Below are positions 25,444 to 36,533 of a DNA stretch of 64,000 bases, piece after piece. The stretch comes from Entoloma clypeatum (taxonomy: Eukaryota > Basidiomycota > Agaricomycetes > Agaricales > Entolomataceae): assembly GCA_963565915.1 (NCBI GenBank), contig OY751490.1, positions 496,001-560,000 of the forward strand. Reading direction: 5' to 3'. The notes below the pieces were generated by a model, which had not been told where the DNA came from, did not search any database, and saw only the letters and a program-made list of their open reading frames with translations. The translations under genes and the position numbers were made by a program. Positions within the stretch are counted from its first letter, which is position 1. Each line of letters opens with the position of its first letter.

Positions 25444-25795
25444 GGTTATGGGCCCCGGATAGCAGAGGGACTTGGGAAACGCTGGCAACAGCAAGTACCT
25501 GCCCACTCTACCCTGGTTGGCAAAAGAACTGATCGAAAGATCTAGGTTCTGAGTCTTACTTCTTCACATATGAACCTGGGAACGTCATTACGACAAGTAC
25601 CTGTCATGAGACGTCCCTAAGGGGATTGACCTAGTACACTCCATGTGGAAACGTTGATCGCACCTTATACGTTTCTGACATATAAAGGGTTTTCCTGTGA
25701 CCACTATTCCTAAAGGGAATATGTCATAAGGAATCATTTAATTGTTTTCTTGAATCATATTCATAACACATCACTGATTGGGAACCCTTTCTTAG
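25355..25795 (+). other. Candidate leader intron of copia copy 1
   Basis: A consensus donor GTAAGT begins at 25355 in the LTR; a branch-like CTGAT and an acceptor CTTAG ending at 25795 lie just before the gag ATG at 25807. Splicing would remove the primer binding site and all upstream ATGs I can see, because the donor uses the G of the only upstream ATG in the first exon. The same sites are kept in copies 2 and 3. Not proven. Confidence 0.45.
25444..25456 (+). other. Copia primer binding site, half-tRNA type
   Basis: GGTTATGGGCCCC directly follows the 5' LTR. It resembles the complement of an initiator-tRNA-Met anticodon arm (anticodon CAU reads as ATG here), the type of site used by Drosophila copia, which primes from a half tRNA. 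Confidence 0.55.
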
Positions 25796-25806
25796 ATTCA
25801 TCTACA

Positions 25807-28800
25807 ATGTCTACCTCTCGCTCTGCTCTTGACATCATCAGCCCCTTCGACGGTATCGACTACCAGAGCTGGGCCGAAAAAATGAAGTCTTACCTCCTCC
25901 ATCAAGGAGTCTGGCACATTGTCTCTGGCGACATCACTCGTCCCGTGATTGCTGACTTCACCACCACGGTCTCCACCCCTGGGGCCACCGCTGCTGCTCC
26001 CCCTGTGCTGACTACCACGATCGACCAGCCCGGCTTCCGTAAGGAAGAAAAAGCCTGGATCAGGGACGACGACGTAGCTCTCGGGGCGATACGCCTGAAG
26101 GTCTCTGAGGCGATCAGACGCCACATCAAGGACAGCACCTCGGCACTTGACGCGTGGAAATTGCTGAAAGATAACTACTCCAAGGTATCCCCAGCTGTCA
26201 TCTTCGGCGACTTCAAGACCGCCGCCACCTTCAAGCTGTCTGGACGCGACCCCGTGCCTGAAATCGAACGCCTGGGGTCTCTTTTCGCTCGGCTCGCCGA
26301 TTCGAACTTTGTCGTCCCCGATCTGATGCAGGCAATGATCCTGGCCAATGCGATTCCCGACGCCTGGTCGTCACTCTCCACCGCCCTTTTCCAGGTCTAC
26401 GATGCCGACGATTTCACCTACAAAGCCGTCGCCGAGAGCATCATCTCGGAGTATGGGCGCAAGTATTCGGTCGGGTCTACTCGTGCGTCCAATGAGCAGG
26501 CCCAGAAAATCTCCGGGACAAAGCGCAAGGGGCAGGACCCCAAATGGGAAAAGCAGCAAAAGCCGAGTACCTCGCAGAACGATGCTGACGAGCAGCCTAA
26601 CTCGACCGACCATAGTACCGCTTCTGAAAAGAAGAAGGGAAAAGGACGATGGCGCAATCAGAAGAAAAACGCCAACACTGCGGACAACGCATCCGAACAT
26701 GTGGAGGAAACAGTTGAGTTTGTTGCTCCCGCCATCCACTTCCCTCCTCTTCCGGCACCGTCCTTCACCACCGTCACTGGTCGCGGGAAAACGACAAGTA
26801 CCGCCCAGCCCGATTCTGCAAGAATGCAGTCGCTCCTGCAGCGTATGAACCCGCCTCCTTCCCAGTACACTGGACTTCCATCTGGAAAACCGTCCGTGTG
26901 GAAAAAGAACGACCATGTTCGCAAACTCGCGCGCGGCATTGGTGCTCGCCCCTCAGGGTCAAACCTTCGCATTCTGGATACGATTATCCCAGAAGAAGAC
27001 GAAAGACCGTCCAAGCAGCGTTGAGTTACTCCGCCGCTGGACCAAACCCTTAGGATGATGGACATAGACCATCAGAGTGAGCATATGGGGCCGGATCAAT
27101 TCGAAGATGGGCTGATCGAACTTGACGGTTCGTCACATTCTTCTCTCAAACCTTACCAAATGCGGAAAGCTAATTATGTCTCTCAACAGACGTATAATAT
27201 ATTAGCTAGTACCACTACAGAGTGCGTAGATCACTTCAGCAGTGATCTACACAAAAAATATATTAAACATTTTGCCTCTTGTACACACTGTAAGGAAAAA
27301 GAACGCGCTCAGTGGATCTTAGATTCCGGCGCATCATTACACTTTACCCATGAGTTTAAAGACTTCGCGTACTACAGGCCTCTCAAGGCTAAGCGATTTG
27401 TCCAAACAGCTGCAAAGGGAAAGAAACTGGAAATTCTCGGAGTTGGGGCCGTTCCAGTACGGCATACCCTAAATGGGGAAATAAAAACCCATCTTCTCCG
27501 ACCTGTATTCTACATTCCGGACATGGACACACGCCTATTGTCCCTAGGCGTCTTCCTTAATCACGGTTACAAAGTAGATGGAATGCATGGAGAAATTAAC
27601 ATCTCCAAAGGACAGAACAAAATACAGTTCTCGCCTCACATTCTTGGACAAACCATTTATTGGTTAGACACTGAAATACGCTATGACCAAATCCACGCGA
27701 TCTCTAGCGAAATCACTGTTGAAACCTGGCATAAATGCCTTGGCCACCCAAATGACCAGGCGCTCAATAAGATTCCCACCAGTACCAAAGGAGTACCCAA
27801 AACATTAGTACGTGAGAAATCACAGGAAAACTGCACAGGGTGTCTCAAAGGGAAAATGCCGAATCAGTCATACCCCAATTCAATGACGAGGGCTGTCAAA
27901 CCCTTCGATCTGATTCATTCAGACCTGAAACAGATATCCACGGCATCGTACCACAAGTACAAATATTTCCTTACCTTTTTGGACGATTTTTCTTCCCATG
28001 TCTGGGTCGTCTTGCTTAGGAAGAAGTCAGGCGCCATCACGGCGCTGAAACAATTCCTTGCGATGATCCAGAATCAATTCGCCGCCACCCCTAAAAAATG
28101 GCGGGTTGATGGAGGTGGAGAATTTGACGAATACAAGGATGTACTTGCCGATCATGGAATTCTGATCGACGTCACGCTCCCATATCAGCACCAGCAGAAT
28201 GGTAGAGCAGAAAGGATCAATCGAACACTATGGGAAAAATCTCAGGCATTGCGCTTCGATGCATGCTTACCGCCCATGTGGTGGGAATTCTGTTTGGAAC
28301 ATGCAGCATTTCTCTACAACAGAACCCCCATGCAGCGTCTTGAATGGAAAACCCCCTACTTCAGGGTGACCAATGAGATCCCCGACATGTCCAGCATCAG
28401 AGTATTTGGATGTCAGGCATATGTATATATCCCAAAGGAGAAACGTAGGAACTCCCTGGAATCGAGATCCCGATTGATGATCTATCTCGGATCGAAACCA
28501 GGGGTCAAAGGATACCGCTTCATGGATCCTGAGACCAACACGATTTTCATGGGCGGGAAAGCTATCTTTGATGAAAGCAAGTACCCTAGATGCCACATCA
28601 ACCCGTTGCCAGAAAACCACCCAGAAATGGAAAACCCAGAGCCGGCTGATGAGTTTGAGGATCTCATTCCCGGCAGCAATGACGACGATAGTCACAACGA
28701 AACACCTCATAACCCAGTTCCCATTGAACAGGATCAACCTGAATCAGACAACGAATTGCCTGCCAGTGAGCCTGATGACGAACCGCGAGTACCCACTCCG

Positions 28801-30534
28801 GAACCCGAGCAAGTACCAGATCGACCGATCAGGGAACGACGAGTTCGGAAGATGCCAGGAAGCATCTATGGGGAAGACACTCCAGCGTCTGATCTTGAAA
28901 AATTAGATCGAAGACGGAGATTGGGCGGTCAAATGGCATGGATGAATGACCTCCTGATGGAGGCAATATCAGTCCAAGTTGGCATCGTTGAAATGTCCCA
29001 TAAAGACATATACCCTCTTCCAAATAAAGAAGACTGGTATGCGGCTGAACGTAAAGAGCTAGACATGCTCAAACGCCGCGGGGTGATCACAGAGCTAGTA
29101 CCCCTGCCTGCAGGGAGGAAAGCTCTAAGGAACAAATGGGTCTATAACGAAAAGTCCGACGGGCATCTGAAAGCACGCCTTGTCGCAAAAGGCTTTTCAC
29201 AGGTAGAAGGGATCGACTTTGATCAGATCTTCTCACCAGTCGTAAGATATGAAACCGTCCGACTAATACTGGCATTGACAGCCCTTGAAGGGTGGTTCAT
29301 GACACTTTTGGACGTCTCATCAGCCTTCCTCTATGGAACGCTCCGTGAAGTCATTTACATGCGACAGCCTGAGGGCTACATAGTAAAAGAGAAAGAACAC
29401 CTCGTGTACCAACTATTCAAAGCTCTATATGGACTTAAGCAGGCCGCATTAGCCTGGTGGAGGGAACTTGATTCCTCCATGAAAAAGCTCGGCTTTGTCC
29501 GGCTTCACTCCGATGCGGGAGTGTTCATTCACAAAAGTACCAGCGGGGAAATTGTAATCGCCGTCATCTATGTCGACGACTCTGCTTTTCTCGGCACAAA
29601 CCGGGAATATACGCTAGAGAAAAAGAAGGCCTTCATGACCACATGGGAATGTAGGGATCTAGGGCACCTTGTGCCTGATGGGGAACCGAAAGAATTTCTC
29701 TCTATCCAAATAAGGCAACGCGGGAAACATATCTTCATCGATCAAGTACCTTACCTTGAGAAAATACTCGAACGAATGGGGATGAGCGAATCTAACGCCA
29801 CCCATACCCCACTTCCTACGGGCTACAAACCCATGATGTCCGAAGATGAACCCAATGCAGAACTTCGATCAAAGTACCAATCCGTCATCGGATCACTTCT
29901 ATATCTGATGATTGGAACAAGGCCAGACATCTGTTTTGCCGTGATCAAAATGTCGCAATTTTCCGCAAATCCCACCAAACGCCATTTAGAAGTGGCTAGG
30001 GATATTTGCAGGTATCTGAAAGCGACAAAAAATTACGCAATCATGTATGATGGCGACTCAGGGAAAGGAATCTATGCATTCACAGACTCCGACTGGGCGT
30101 CAGATGAAAACACGAGGAGGTCTACCACCGGCTTCTTCATATCACTGGCGTCTGGAGCGATAACATGGGTATCATCGGCGCAAAAGACCATCGCCCTCTC
30201 TTCTACAGAAGCAGAGTATATGGCGCTATCAGATTGCAGTCGCGCAGCAACATGGCTGAGAAGCATGCTTGCCGAACTTGGAATGCAGATCGGATCAGTA
30301 CCGATCTACGGAGATAACAACGGCTCCGTCTTTATCGCATCCAACCCTGTGACTGAGAAGCGATCCAAGCACATTGACGTGCGATTCCACTTCATCAGAG
30401 AAAAAGTCTCCGAAGGAATTATTACGGTCGAATTCATTGAAGGAGTGAATAACCCTGCAGACCTTTTGACTAAGAATCTGGGGAAAATCCTCTTTTCCAA
30501 GTTTATCCCGTACTTCGGACTGATAAAGAACTAG
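25807..30534 (+). pseudogene. Copia copy 1 gag-pol, one nonsense codon
   Basis: A single frame from ATG 25807 to TAG 30534, broken only by TGA at 27022. Copy 3 has CGA (Arg) at this place, so the stop is one C-to-T change. Domains: gag (25807 to about 27000, YQSWAEKMKSYL and an FKLSGRDPVPEIERL region); aspartic protease ILDSGASLHF; integrase with zinc residues WHKCLGHPN ... CTGC and DDE residues in HSDLKQ, VDGGGEF and GRAERIN; reverse transcriptase with YVDDSAF; RNase H with TDSDWAS, STEAEYMA and YGDNNGS. All catalytic residues are present, so only Gag-Pol fusion is blocked unless the stop is read through. Confidence 0.9.
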
Positions 30535-30601
30535 GCGAAACAAAAGTACCTATATATATATGTGGGAAAAAGTAAGATGTATTTAGAAGTATGTACTAAA
30601 T

Positions 30602-30610
30602 ATGGGGGGG
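30602..30610 (+). other. Copia polypurine tract
   Basis: ATGGGGGGG directly precedes the 3' LTR; the same tract flanks the 3' LTRs of copies 2 and 3. It would prime plus-strand DNA synthesis. Confidence 0.8.
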
Positions 30611-30919
30611 TGTTGAAACTTTTCCCATCACGTAGATTAGATTAGATTAGATTACATCACATGACCTTTACATATCTTCATTACATACTTGTTTGGTTGG
30701 TACAAACAGTAGTACAGTATATAAGACCAGGAAACTGTCAATATCAACAAGTTGTCTCTTGACTCTTAACCAGCTCCATCGCTCTTACCAGCCTCAACCG
30801 CTCTCACCAGCCTCACCGCTCCCAAACCATGTAAGTGGCTAGAACGGTTATGTAGAGTACTTCCACTGTAGCTGGTTGCTCAGTACATCTGTGGCTAACG
30901 CCCAGGTGGAACTTCAACA
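30611..30919 (+). repeat. Copia copy 1, 3' LTR
   Basis: 309 bp, apparently one substitution from the 5' LTR; followed by target duplication GGATG at 30920-30924. Confidence 0.93.
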
Positions 30920-31051
30920 GGATGGAGGTGTTAAAAAGAGAAGTGTCGTTAGCATGCGCGGGTGGGAGAGAAAGGTTTGAGACACCAAAAACGGCAAGTT
31001 ACTCGGACGCGAGAGGATGTCGAGTACATTGCATCGGAGGTCCTTTATTGC

Positions 31052-32815
31052 TCAAAACGCGCCGTAGAGTTCTGACTTCAGTTGAGAATATCGAGATTCT
31101 GCGGAGTTGAACGTGCAAGACCTGAAGATTGCTGGACGCTTTTGCTTCTCATGGATCTGTTGGAGAATCCACCCCATGCCTAGACTGCACGAGTTGACCG
31201 CAACCACAATTAGGCCGTTGTCGTCTGGACGAGGTTGGGCGTCGGAAGCCGAGTACTTTAAAGCCTTCTGATAGTCAACCTTGATGAGGACAGGAGGTGA
31301 GGAGATCAGAATCTTGAGTTGTTGTTGAGCTTCTAGAGCGTGATCATCAAAGTAGAATTCTGCAAGTGAAACTTTTGTCAAGTTAGTCAAAGGTTTTGCG
31401 ATGATGGAGAAATTCTTAATCCAACGACGTCCTATGCCAGCTGTTCCCAAAAACGAACGGACATCGGAAACGTCAAGGAGAGGGCCCCAATTCAGAACCT
31501 TTGTCACGATTCCGTGGGCGAGGTGCCATCCGTTGTGGTCGACGATGGTGCTGACAATCTTGAGGATGGGTGTGGCGAGGATGAACTTATATCCAGAAGC
31601 GGTTACACCGGCGGTGATGAGTCTGAGTAGAAAACGATCAAGGACGACGGCATATTCAAAGAGAAACTTGCATATTTTGGGTGAGACGAGGACATAGTCG
31701 TAATGTGTGTCAGAGCCCATAATGCCGATGTTGTCGATGAAGATGTTGCCATGTTCGGGGATTTCTTCCTTTAGAGTATGTGTTGTGCATCGTTGGAACT
31801 CGGAAATGGAGTTGGTGGCTCCTTGAGGTAAAGAGCAATTGCAAAGAGGGCCGATGAGGCTCGAGAATGTGGTTAGCAGGCGCGATCTGACGTTGAGAGT
31901 CCATCCGTCGTAACCAGAAAATAAGTCCAAGAGGCCGTAAATCACATGACCAACAAAGTTTTCTGCAAAGTCATCAATATGAGGAGGGAGTCCAGCATCA
32001 CATATCGTTATCTGATTCAATTTCTGAATGTCTTGGATCAAACGGATCTTGTTCCCAGTTTTCTTGGAGACGGCGAACATGCGGGAGCGATAAGAAGTGG
32101 AAGAAGGTTCGTATTTTCCAGCCGCAGTTTGTTCCAATAGCATGTCGCATACGACACCTTCAATAGCTTTCAGTACACGGATAGGTGGTTGAACCCAGGG
32201 GGTATGCTCAATGACTGGGATGATATAATCAGGGGAAGAAAAAGAGCTGCGCTCGGAATCAACAAAAGCAAGGGTGTCGCTTCGACGAGCGAGAACGAAC
32301 GCCAAAAGATCGAGTTCACAAGAGGTAAGGAAATCCTCCGGAACAGTTTTGAGAATTGTATCAAGACGATCGTGAGAGAGACATGGAGGAAGGACAAGAT
32401 CATTTAGGAAAGGAGGACTCAGCGGTAAAGGCTTGGGGTTGCCTATGATTATGGGCTTGAAGACCTGACCAGCGGGGTCGGGCATGTATGTCGGAACTGG
32501 GCGAACTTTGCAATCAACGGGCTTGTACTTGGTTCGCGTTTGTAAACGGACGCCGGGGTATGGAGATGCCATGGTTGTAGACGACAGTCGGGTGTTATCA
32601 GGAAAAACATGTCGAGTCCATGGGGTCTCGATGATTTTGGAGCTGGCAGGTGATGCATGCATGGCTTGTCGCAAGAAATGGTCATAAGATTTGGGAGGAT
32701 TGAGTTCTAAAATTGAAGAGAAACAATTGAGTGTTGAATTATCAAAAAGTCGGAGCAAACCACGGCCGAGAAAAGGAATGGACGTGCTCTGGGGAGATCC
32801 AGACTCGATGTGCAC
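31052..32815 (-). pseudogene. Gypsy pol, reverse transcriptase/RNase H portion
   Basis: Reverse transcriptase of the gypsy element. RT landmarks include RMFAVSKKTGNKIRLIQD, the GLLDLFSGYDG block and PQGATNS. The catalytic box reads FIDNIG where relatives have FIDD, so the second Asp is Asn. RNase H begins with NSCSLGMGWIL and stops at 31052 with a TGA after ELYGAF, where an Arg (CGA) would be expected. Between this stop and the copia insertion (30925) the remaining RNase H sequence is not recognisable. The changes fit C-to-T or G-to-A mutation of an old copy. Confidence 0.85.
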
Positions 32816-32898
32816 ACCATTCAGGCTTTTCCCGATGAAAGGCTAATATCAGATTCATAATCTTCAACCCTCGCGTGGTGGGCTGATGTGGGAGGAGG

Positions 32899-33825
32899 TC
32901 AATGGTGATGAGGACATGGCACGGAAGGCTGATCCTTGGTAGGTCCCAGGTTAGTGGCGTTTCGAGGCGCATCGGGCGAAGTCAGGATGAGAGAGACCGA
33001 GGGTCTAACGCCAGACTCGCAGCCTTCTCTGTACTGCCAGAGCTGCATCTTTGTTGGACTGGATCTCATGTAGAATATGTTAGTGGTATACCACTGAAGA
33101 AAGGGTTGTCCGAGGATGATATCATGTTTGCCTGATCCAATTCCACCGTTGCTGATGAAAAAGTGGTGGTTGAAAGCCTTGCCCACAATGACTAGAGGCG
33201 CGTCGCGTATGCAGCCGTCGAGGGGTACAGCATTCCCATGGATCCCCCGAAGAGACCAGCGAGTTCCGTCGCAATTGATGGGCAGTCCAGACTTCTCATA
33301 CAACCATCGTGATACGAGGTTTAGCTCAGAACCGGTGTCTACCATGATCTTCGTGTCATTGTTGGCAAACAAAGCAGCAAAACGGCCGGTGTCCATTGCA
33401 TACAAGGCGCCCTCAGTAGGGACGCGTGCGATCATGTTCGAGTATCTGGTAACAATAGACTTGTAAGTGTCTTCAGTCGAGTCAGAAGAGAATTCAGCCT
33501 GTAAGCCTTGGCATTGGCCGTTTGAGTCATGAAATGCGCGATAATGGTCGTTGTCGTTGTGAAAAGTTTGAGAAGTGAAAGCACCCAGCGTGTAAATTTC
33601 TTCATCAATTTCTTCGTGGTGTTCAACGAGGTGCACGACCACAGGTTTGGGCTTGTTGTTAAGCTCTCGACAAGACTTGGTGATACTGCAAAAGCGCTTT
33701 TGAAGCTCGACAGACGATCCCAAGAGTTCTCCAACAGTTACTGTGATAGGCGCCCCGAGGATTTTTCCCTGCAAGGAATCGAAGTCAACGAGTTCTTGGA
33801 CAGTAGAAGTAAAATGATACTGCAA
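32899..33825 (-). pseudogene. Gypsy protease region
   Basis: 308-codon frame between gag and RT. The aspartic protease active site MVDTGSELNLVSR is followed by DIILGQPFLQ, the flap and hydrophobic-Gly features of retropepsins. It belongs to the same element as the neighbouring gag and RT. It stops at 32899 and the RT frame restarts at 32815, so pol is broken or needs frameshifting here. Confidence 0.8.
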
Positions 33826-33879
33826 TGGTCCTCGACATTGGGTAGTCGTCTGACTTGACCCATCTTGAGTTACTGGAGC

Positions 33880-35472
33880 TCACGGAGGCGGAGGCGGCAT
33901 AGGAGGAGCGGGTGATTTTTGGTTCTGACCTTCGCGTGTGTTGGCCAGGGGTACATTATTCAATGGAGTTGTTGACACGTTTGGGCGAGCTGGTATACGA
34001 ATGGTAAGAGGCGGGTTTGAGGTAGACGGTTCAGCCTGATAAACTTGTGAAGTCTTGTGTCCAACGACCGTTGAAGTCCCGTAAATTTCATAGGATGCAG
34101 GACTTGAACGAGCCTCAAAGTTGTCAAAAGGACCTGCAGTGTTAGCGGACATATGGGGAGGTAGGTCTCGGTTGACCTCCCATCCTTTACCTTTTAAAGA
34201 ACTAGACGACGCTACAGAAGTGTTAGTCCGACGAAGTACAGCCGCAATACCACCTTCTACGCTGTTCGCTCTCGGAAGAGAGTCGCCGTTGGGAAGGGCA
34301 AGTCGACCCTCCATGTTCCAGCTGATGAGTCCATCTTTCAGGAGACTTGGCAGCTCGGGGCAGTTCCGGTAACCGAAACGGTGAGTACTTGTTCCGCAAA
34401 GATAGCACATATGAGGTGGATTGTCGGGAGACATAAAATTCGTTTGTTGAGTGGATGCGGAAGGAGAAGGGCGATGGTTTGATTGGCTTTGGGCGAGGAT
34501 GTGAGTGGACATTTGTTTGTAACGACGGTCCGTTTGTTCTAGATGCTTGAGGATCTTCTCCAAAGTAGCTGCAGAAACGGACGGTTCAGTTACACGGATT
34601 GAAGGTACAGAAGTGGGAGGTTTCTCAGGTGCGGGCAAAGAAAAAGAGACTCGGCGTTTTTGGCCGCGCGCAGGGTTTGACGGCGGAGGAAGCTCGTTGT
34701 CGGAGTCAGATTGCCTGTCAGAGTCGGAAGAATCAGTAGAGTCAGATCCTGAGTCAGATTCGTAGTAAAGAGGTGTCCTGTGGGTCTTGGAATCGATGTC
34801 TTTTGAATTAAACTGTCGGCAAAGTAAAAACAATAAGTCATTGCGAGGAGGTGGGTTGTCGATTGACGTCATGGTTTCCGGAAGGCGTTTGCGGATCTTC
34901 TTTCGCAGAGTCAATGGTATTTCTTTGTAAAACAAGTAATCGAGCTCGTGGCGCAGGATTTGTCGGCCCACGGATAAGCCTTCGGAGCGACACATAAACT
35001 CACATAAGTACCGGTTGACGTCTTTGACGGATTTCATCTTGCCACGCGCTCCGTGGTCCTCGACCCATTGACGGAGGATGGCCGCAGTCGGTATGTCATC
35101 TTCTGGAGTTCCATAAAGCTTGATGAGGTGTTCGACGCAACTCACCCAGTCATTGTTTTCAAAAACAGTGCTGTGCCATAAAACCTTGCGAACTTTGGAA
35201 CTGCAATACTGGAGAACATAAGACGGTAAGTCATGGTGAGGAATTCTGGCCTGATCAGCTGCTCTTTCGAGTGAAGAAATAAAATTCGTCACCGACTTTC
35301 CCTTAAAGTTAGGCGTGTTTGCCGATCTTGGCATCAGCATCAGAACAAGCATGTTCATTGAAATATTATGGTTCATCTCGGAAGGTTGGGCCTGTGCCAG
35401 TTGTCGGACTGGAGTGGTGGGTCGCGTTGCAGCTGGCGATTTTGATGTAGATGCAGCCATGTTTTTCACCAT
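33880..35472 (-). CDS. Gypsy gag protein
   Basis: 530-codon open frame at the 5' end of the gypsy element. The N-terminal half has a retrotransposon gag capsid-like helical region (FKGKSVTNFISSLERAADQ, LKLYGTPEDD type). A Ser/Asp-rich acidic stretch follows. A single zinc knuckle-like motif reads C-x2-C-x4-H-x6-C (CYLCGTSTHRFGYRNC), two residues longer than the usual CCHC knuckle. The tail is Pro-rich and ends in a proline run before the stop at 33880. It is intact as a frame although the element as a whole is dead. Confidence 0.78.
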   Translation of the reverse strand: MVKNMAASTSKSPAATRPTTPVRQLAQAQPSEMNHNISMNMLVLMLMPRSANTPNFKGKSVTNFISSLERAADQARIPHHDLPSYVLQYCSSKVRKVLWHSTVFENNDWVSCVEHLIKLYGTPEDDIPTAAILRQWVEDHGARGKMKSVKDVNRYLCEFMCRSEGLSVGRQILRHELDYLFYKEIPLTLRKKIRKRLPETMTSIDNPPPRNDLLFLLCRQFNSKDIDSKTHRTPLYYESDSGSDSTDSSDSDRQSDSDNELPPPSNPARGQKRRVSFSLPAPEKPPTSVPSIRVTEPSVSAATLEKILKHLEQTDRRYKQMSTHILAQSQSNHRPSPSASTQQTNFMSPDNPPHMCYLCGTSTHRFGYRNCPELPSLLKDGLISWNMEGRLALPNGDSLPRANSVEGGIAAVLRRTNTSVASSSSLKGKGWEVNRDLPPHMSANTAGPFDNFEARSSPASYEIYGTSTVVGHKTSQVYQAEPSTSNPPLTIRIPARPNVSTTPLNNVPLANTREGQNQKSPAPPMPPPPP

Positions 35473-35576
35473 GATTCATGACAAAAATAAATCGAGTTGG
35501 GAGCGATGACAGATCTACAGAGATGTCAAATTTAAGCAGTTTAACGGAATACTCACCCCCTGTCTTGGTCACCACT

Positions 35577-35865
35577 TGTGGAGGCACGAACCGGCTACAG
35601 ACAGTGCAGGAACGGTAAGCTTGAACACTCCGGAGAGCAGCGAGGCGAGTCGTAAACCGCGAGGGACACGAAACACAGAGATAGATGGTCGATTAGGTAG
35701 ACTCAAGTGGGGTCCACCCAAGTGAGTGAGAGAGGAAGCGTTAGTGAAGCAAAGTTTTAAACGAAGTCAAAAAGTGGGAGTCCGAAAGGCCAAGATGCAT
35801 TTTTGCGATGCGAGTACAAACGATTTGTACCTACTAACATGTACAAAGAGAATTCGCTGTCAAGT
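35577..35865 (-). repeat. Gypsy LTR, right copy, first part
   Basis: First 289 bp of the right LTR (starts TGTGGAGG), matching 22203 onward, cut by copia copy 2; it continues at 42944. Confidence 0.88.
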
Positions 35866-36176
35866 TGTTGAAATTTTCCATCACGTAGATTGAATTAGAT
35901 TAGATTACATCATGTGACCATTTACACATCTTCAATTACATACTTATTTGGTTGGTACAAACAGTAGTACGGTATATAAGACCAGGAAACTGTCAATATC
36001 AACAAGTTGTCTCTTGACTCTTAACCAGCTCCATCGCTCTCATCAGCCTCAACTGCTCTCACCAGCCTCACCCTCCCAAACCATGTAAGTGGCTAGAACG
36101 GTTAAGTAGAGTACTTCCACACTGTAGCTGTGTTGCTCAGTACGCCTGTGGCTAGCGCCCAGGTGGAACTTCAACA
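35866..36176 (+). repeat. Copia copy 2, 5' LTR
   Basis: 311 bp, same family as the other copia LTRs, with TATA box and the ACCATGTAAGT leader signal (donor at 36085). Followed by primer site GGTTATGGGCCCC. Confidence 0.92.
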
Positions 36177-36533
36177 GGTTATGGGCCCCGGATAGCAGAG
36201 GGACTTGGGAACGCTGGCAACAGCGAGTACCTGCCCACTCTACCCTGGTTGGCAAAGAACTGATCGAAAGATCTAGGTTCTGAGTCATACTTCTTCACAT
36301 GTGAACCTGGGAATGTCATTATGACAAGTACCTGTCATGAAGCGTCCCTAAGGGGATTGACTTAGTACACATCATGTGGAAACGTTGATCGTACCTCATA
36401 CACTTCTGACAAAAAGGGTTTTTCCCACAAACCGCTATTCCTGAAGGGAATATGTTATGAGGAATCATTTATTTGTTTTCTCTAAAATCAAGAACATCAC
36501 TGATTGGGAGAACTCCTTTTAGACTCATTAAAA

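Larger units (their letters stand above)
25135..30919 (+). mobile_element. Ty1/copia retrotransposon, copy 1, plus strand
   Basis: 5785 bp with 309-bp LTRs (25135-25443 and 30611-30919), ends TGTTGAA..TTCAACA, and perfect 5-bp target duplication GGATG at 25130-25134 and 30920-30924. It sits inside gypsy pol. I count one difference between the LTRs (G/A at about 25240 versus 30720), so insertion is recent. The internal order gag-protease-integrase-RT-RNase H identifies copia. Confidence 0.95.

Noticed and set aside
27055..30534. A separate copia pol gene starting with its own ATG at 27055
   Set aside because: It is in the same frame as gag, and copy 3 reads through with CGA at the stop. It is one gag-pol frame with a nonsense mutation.
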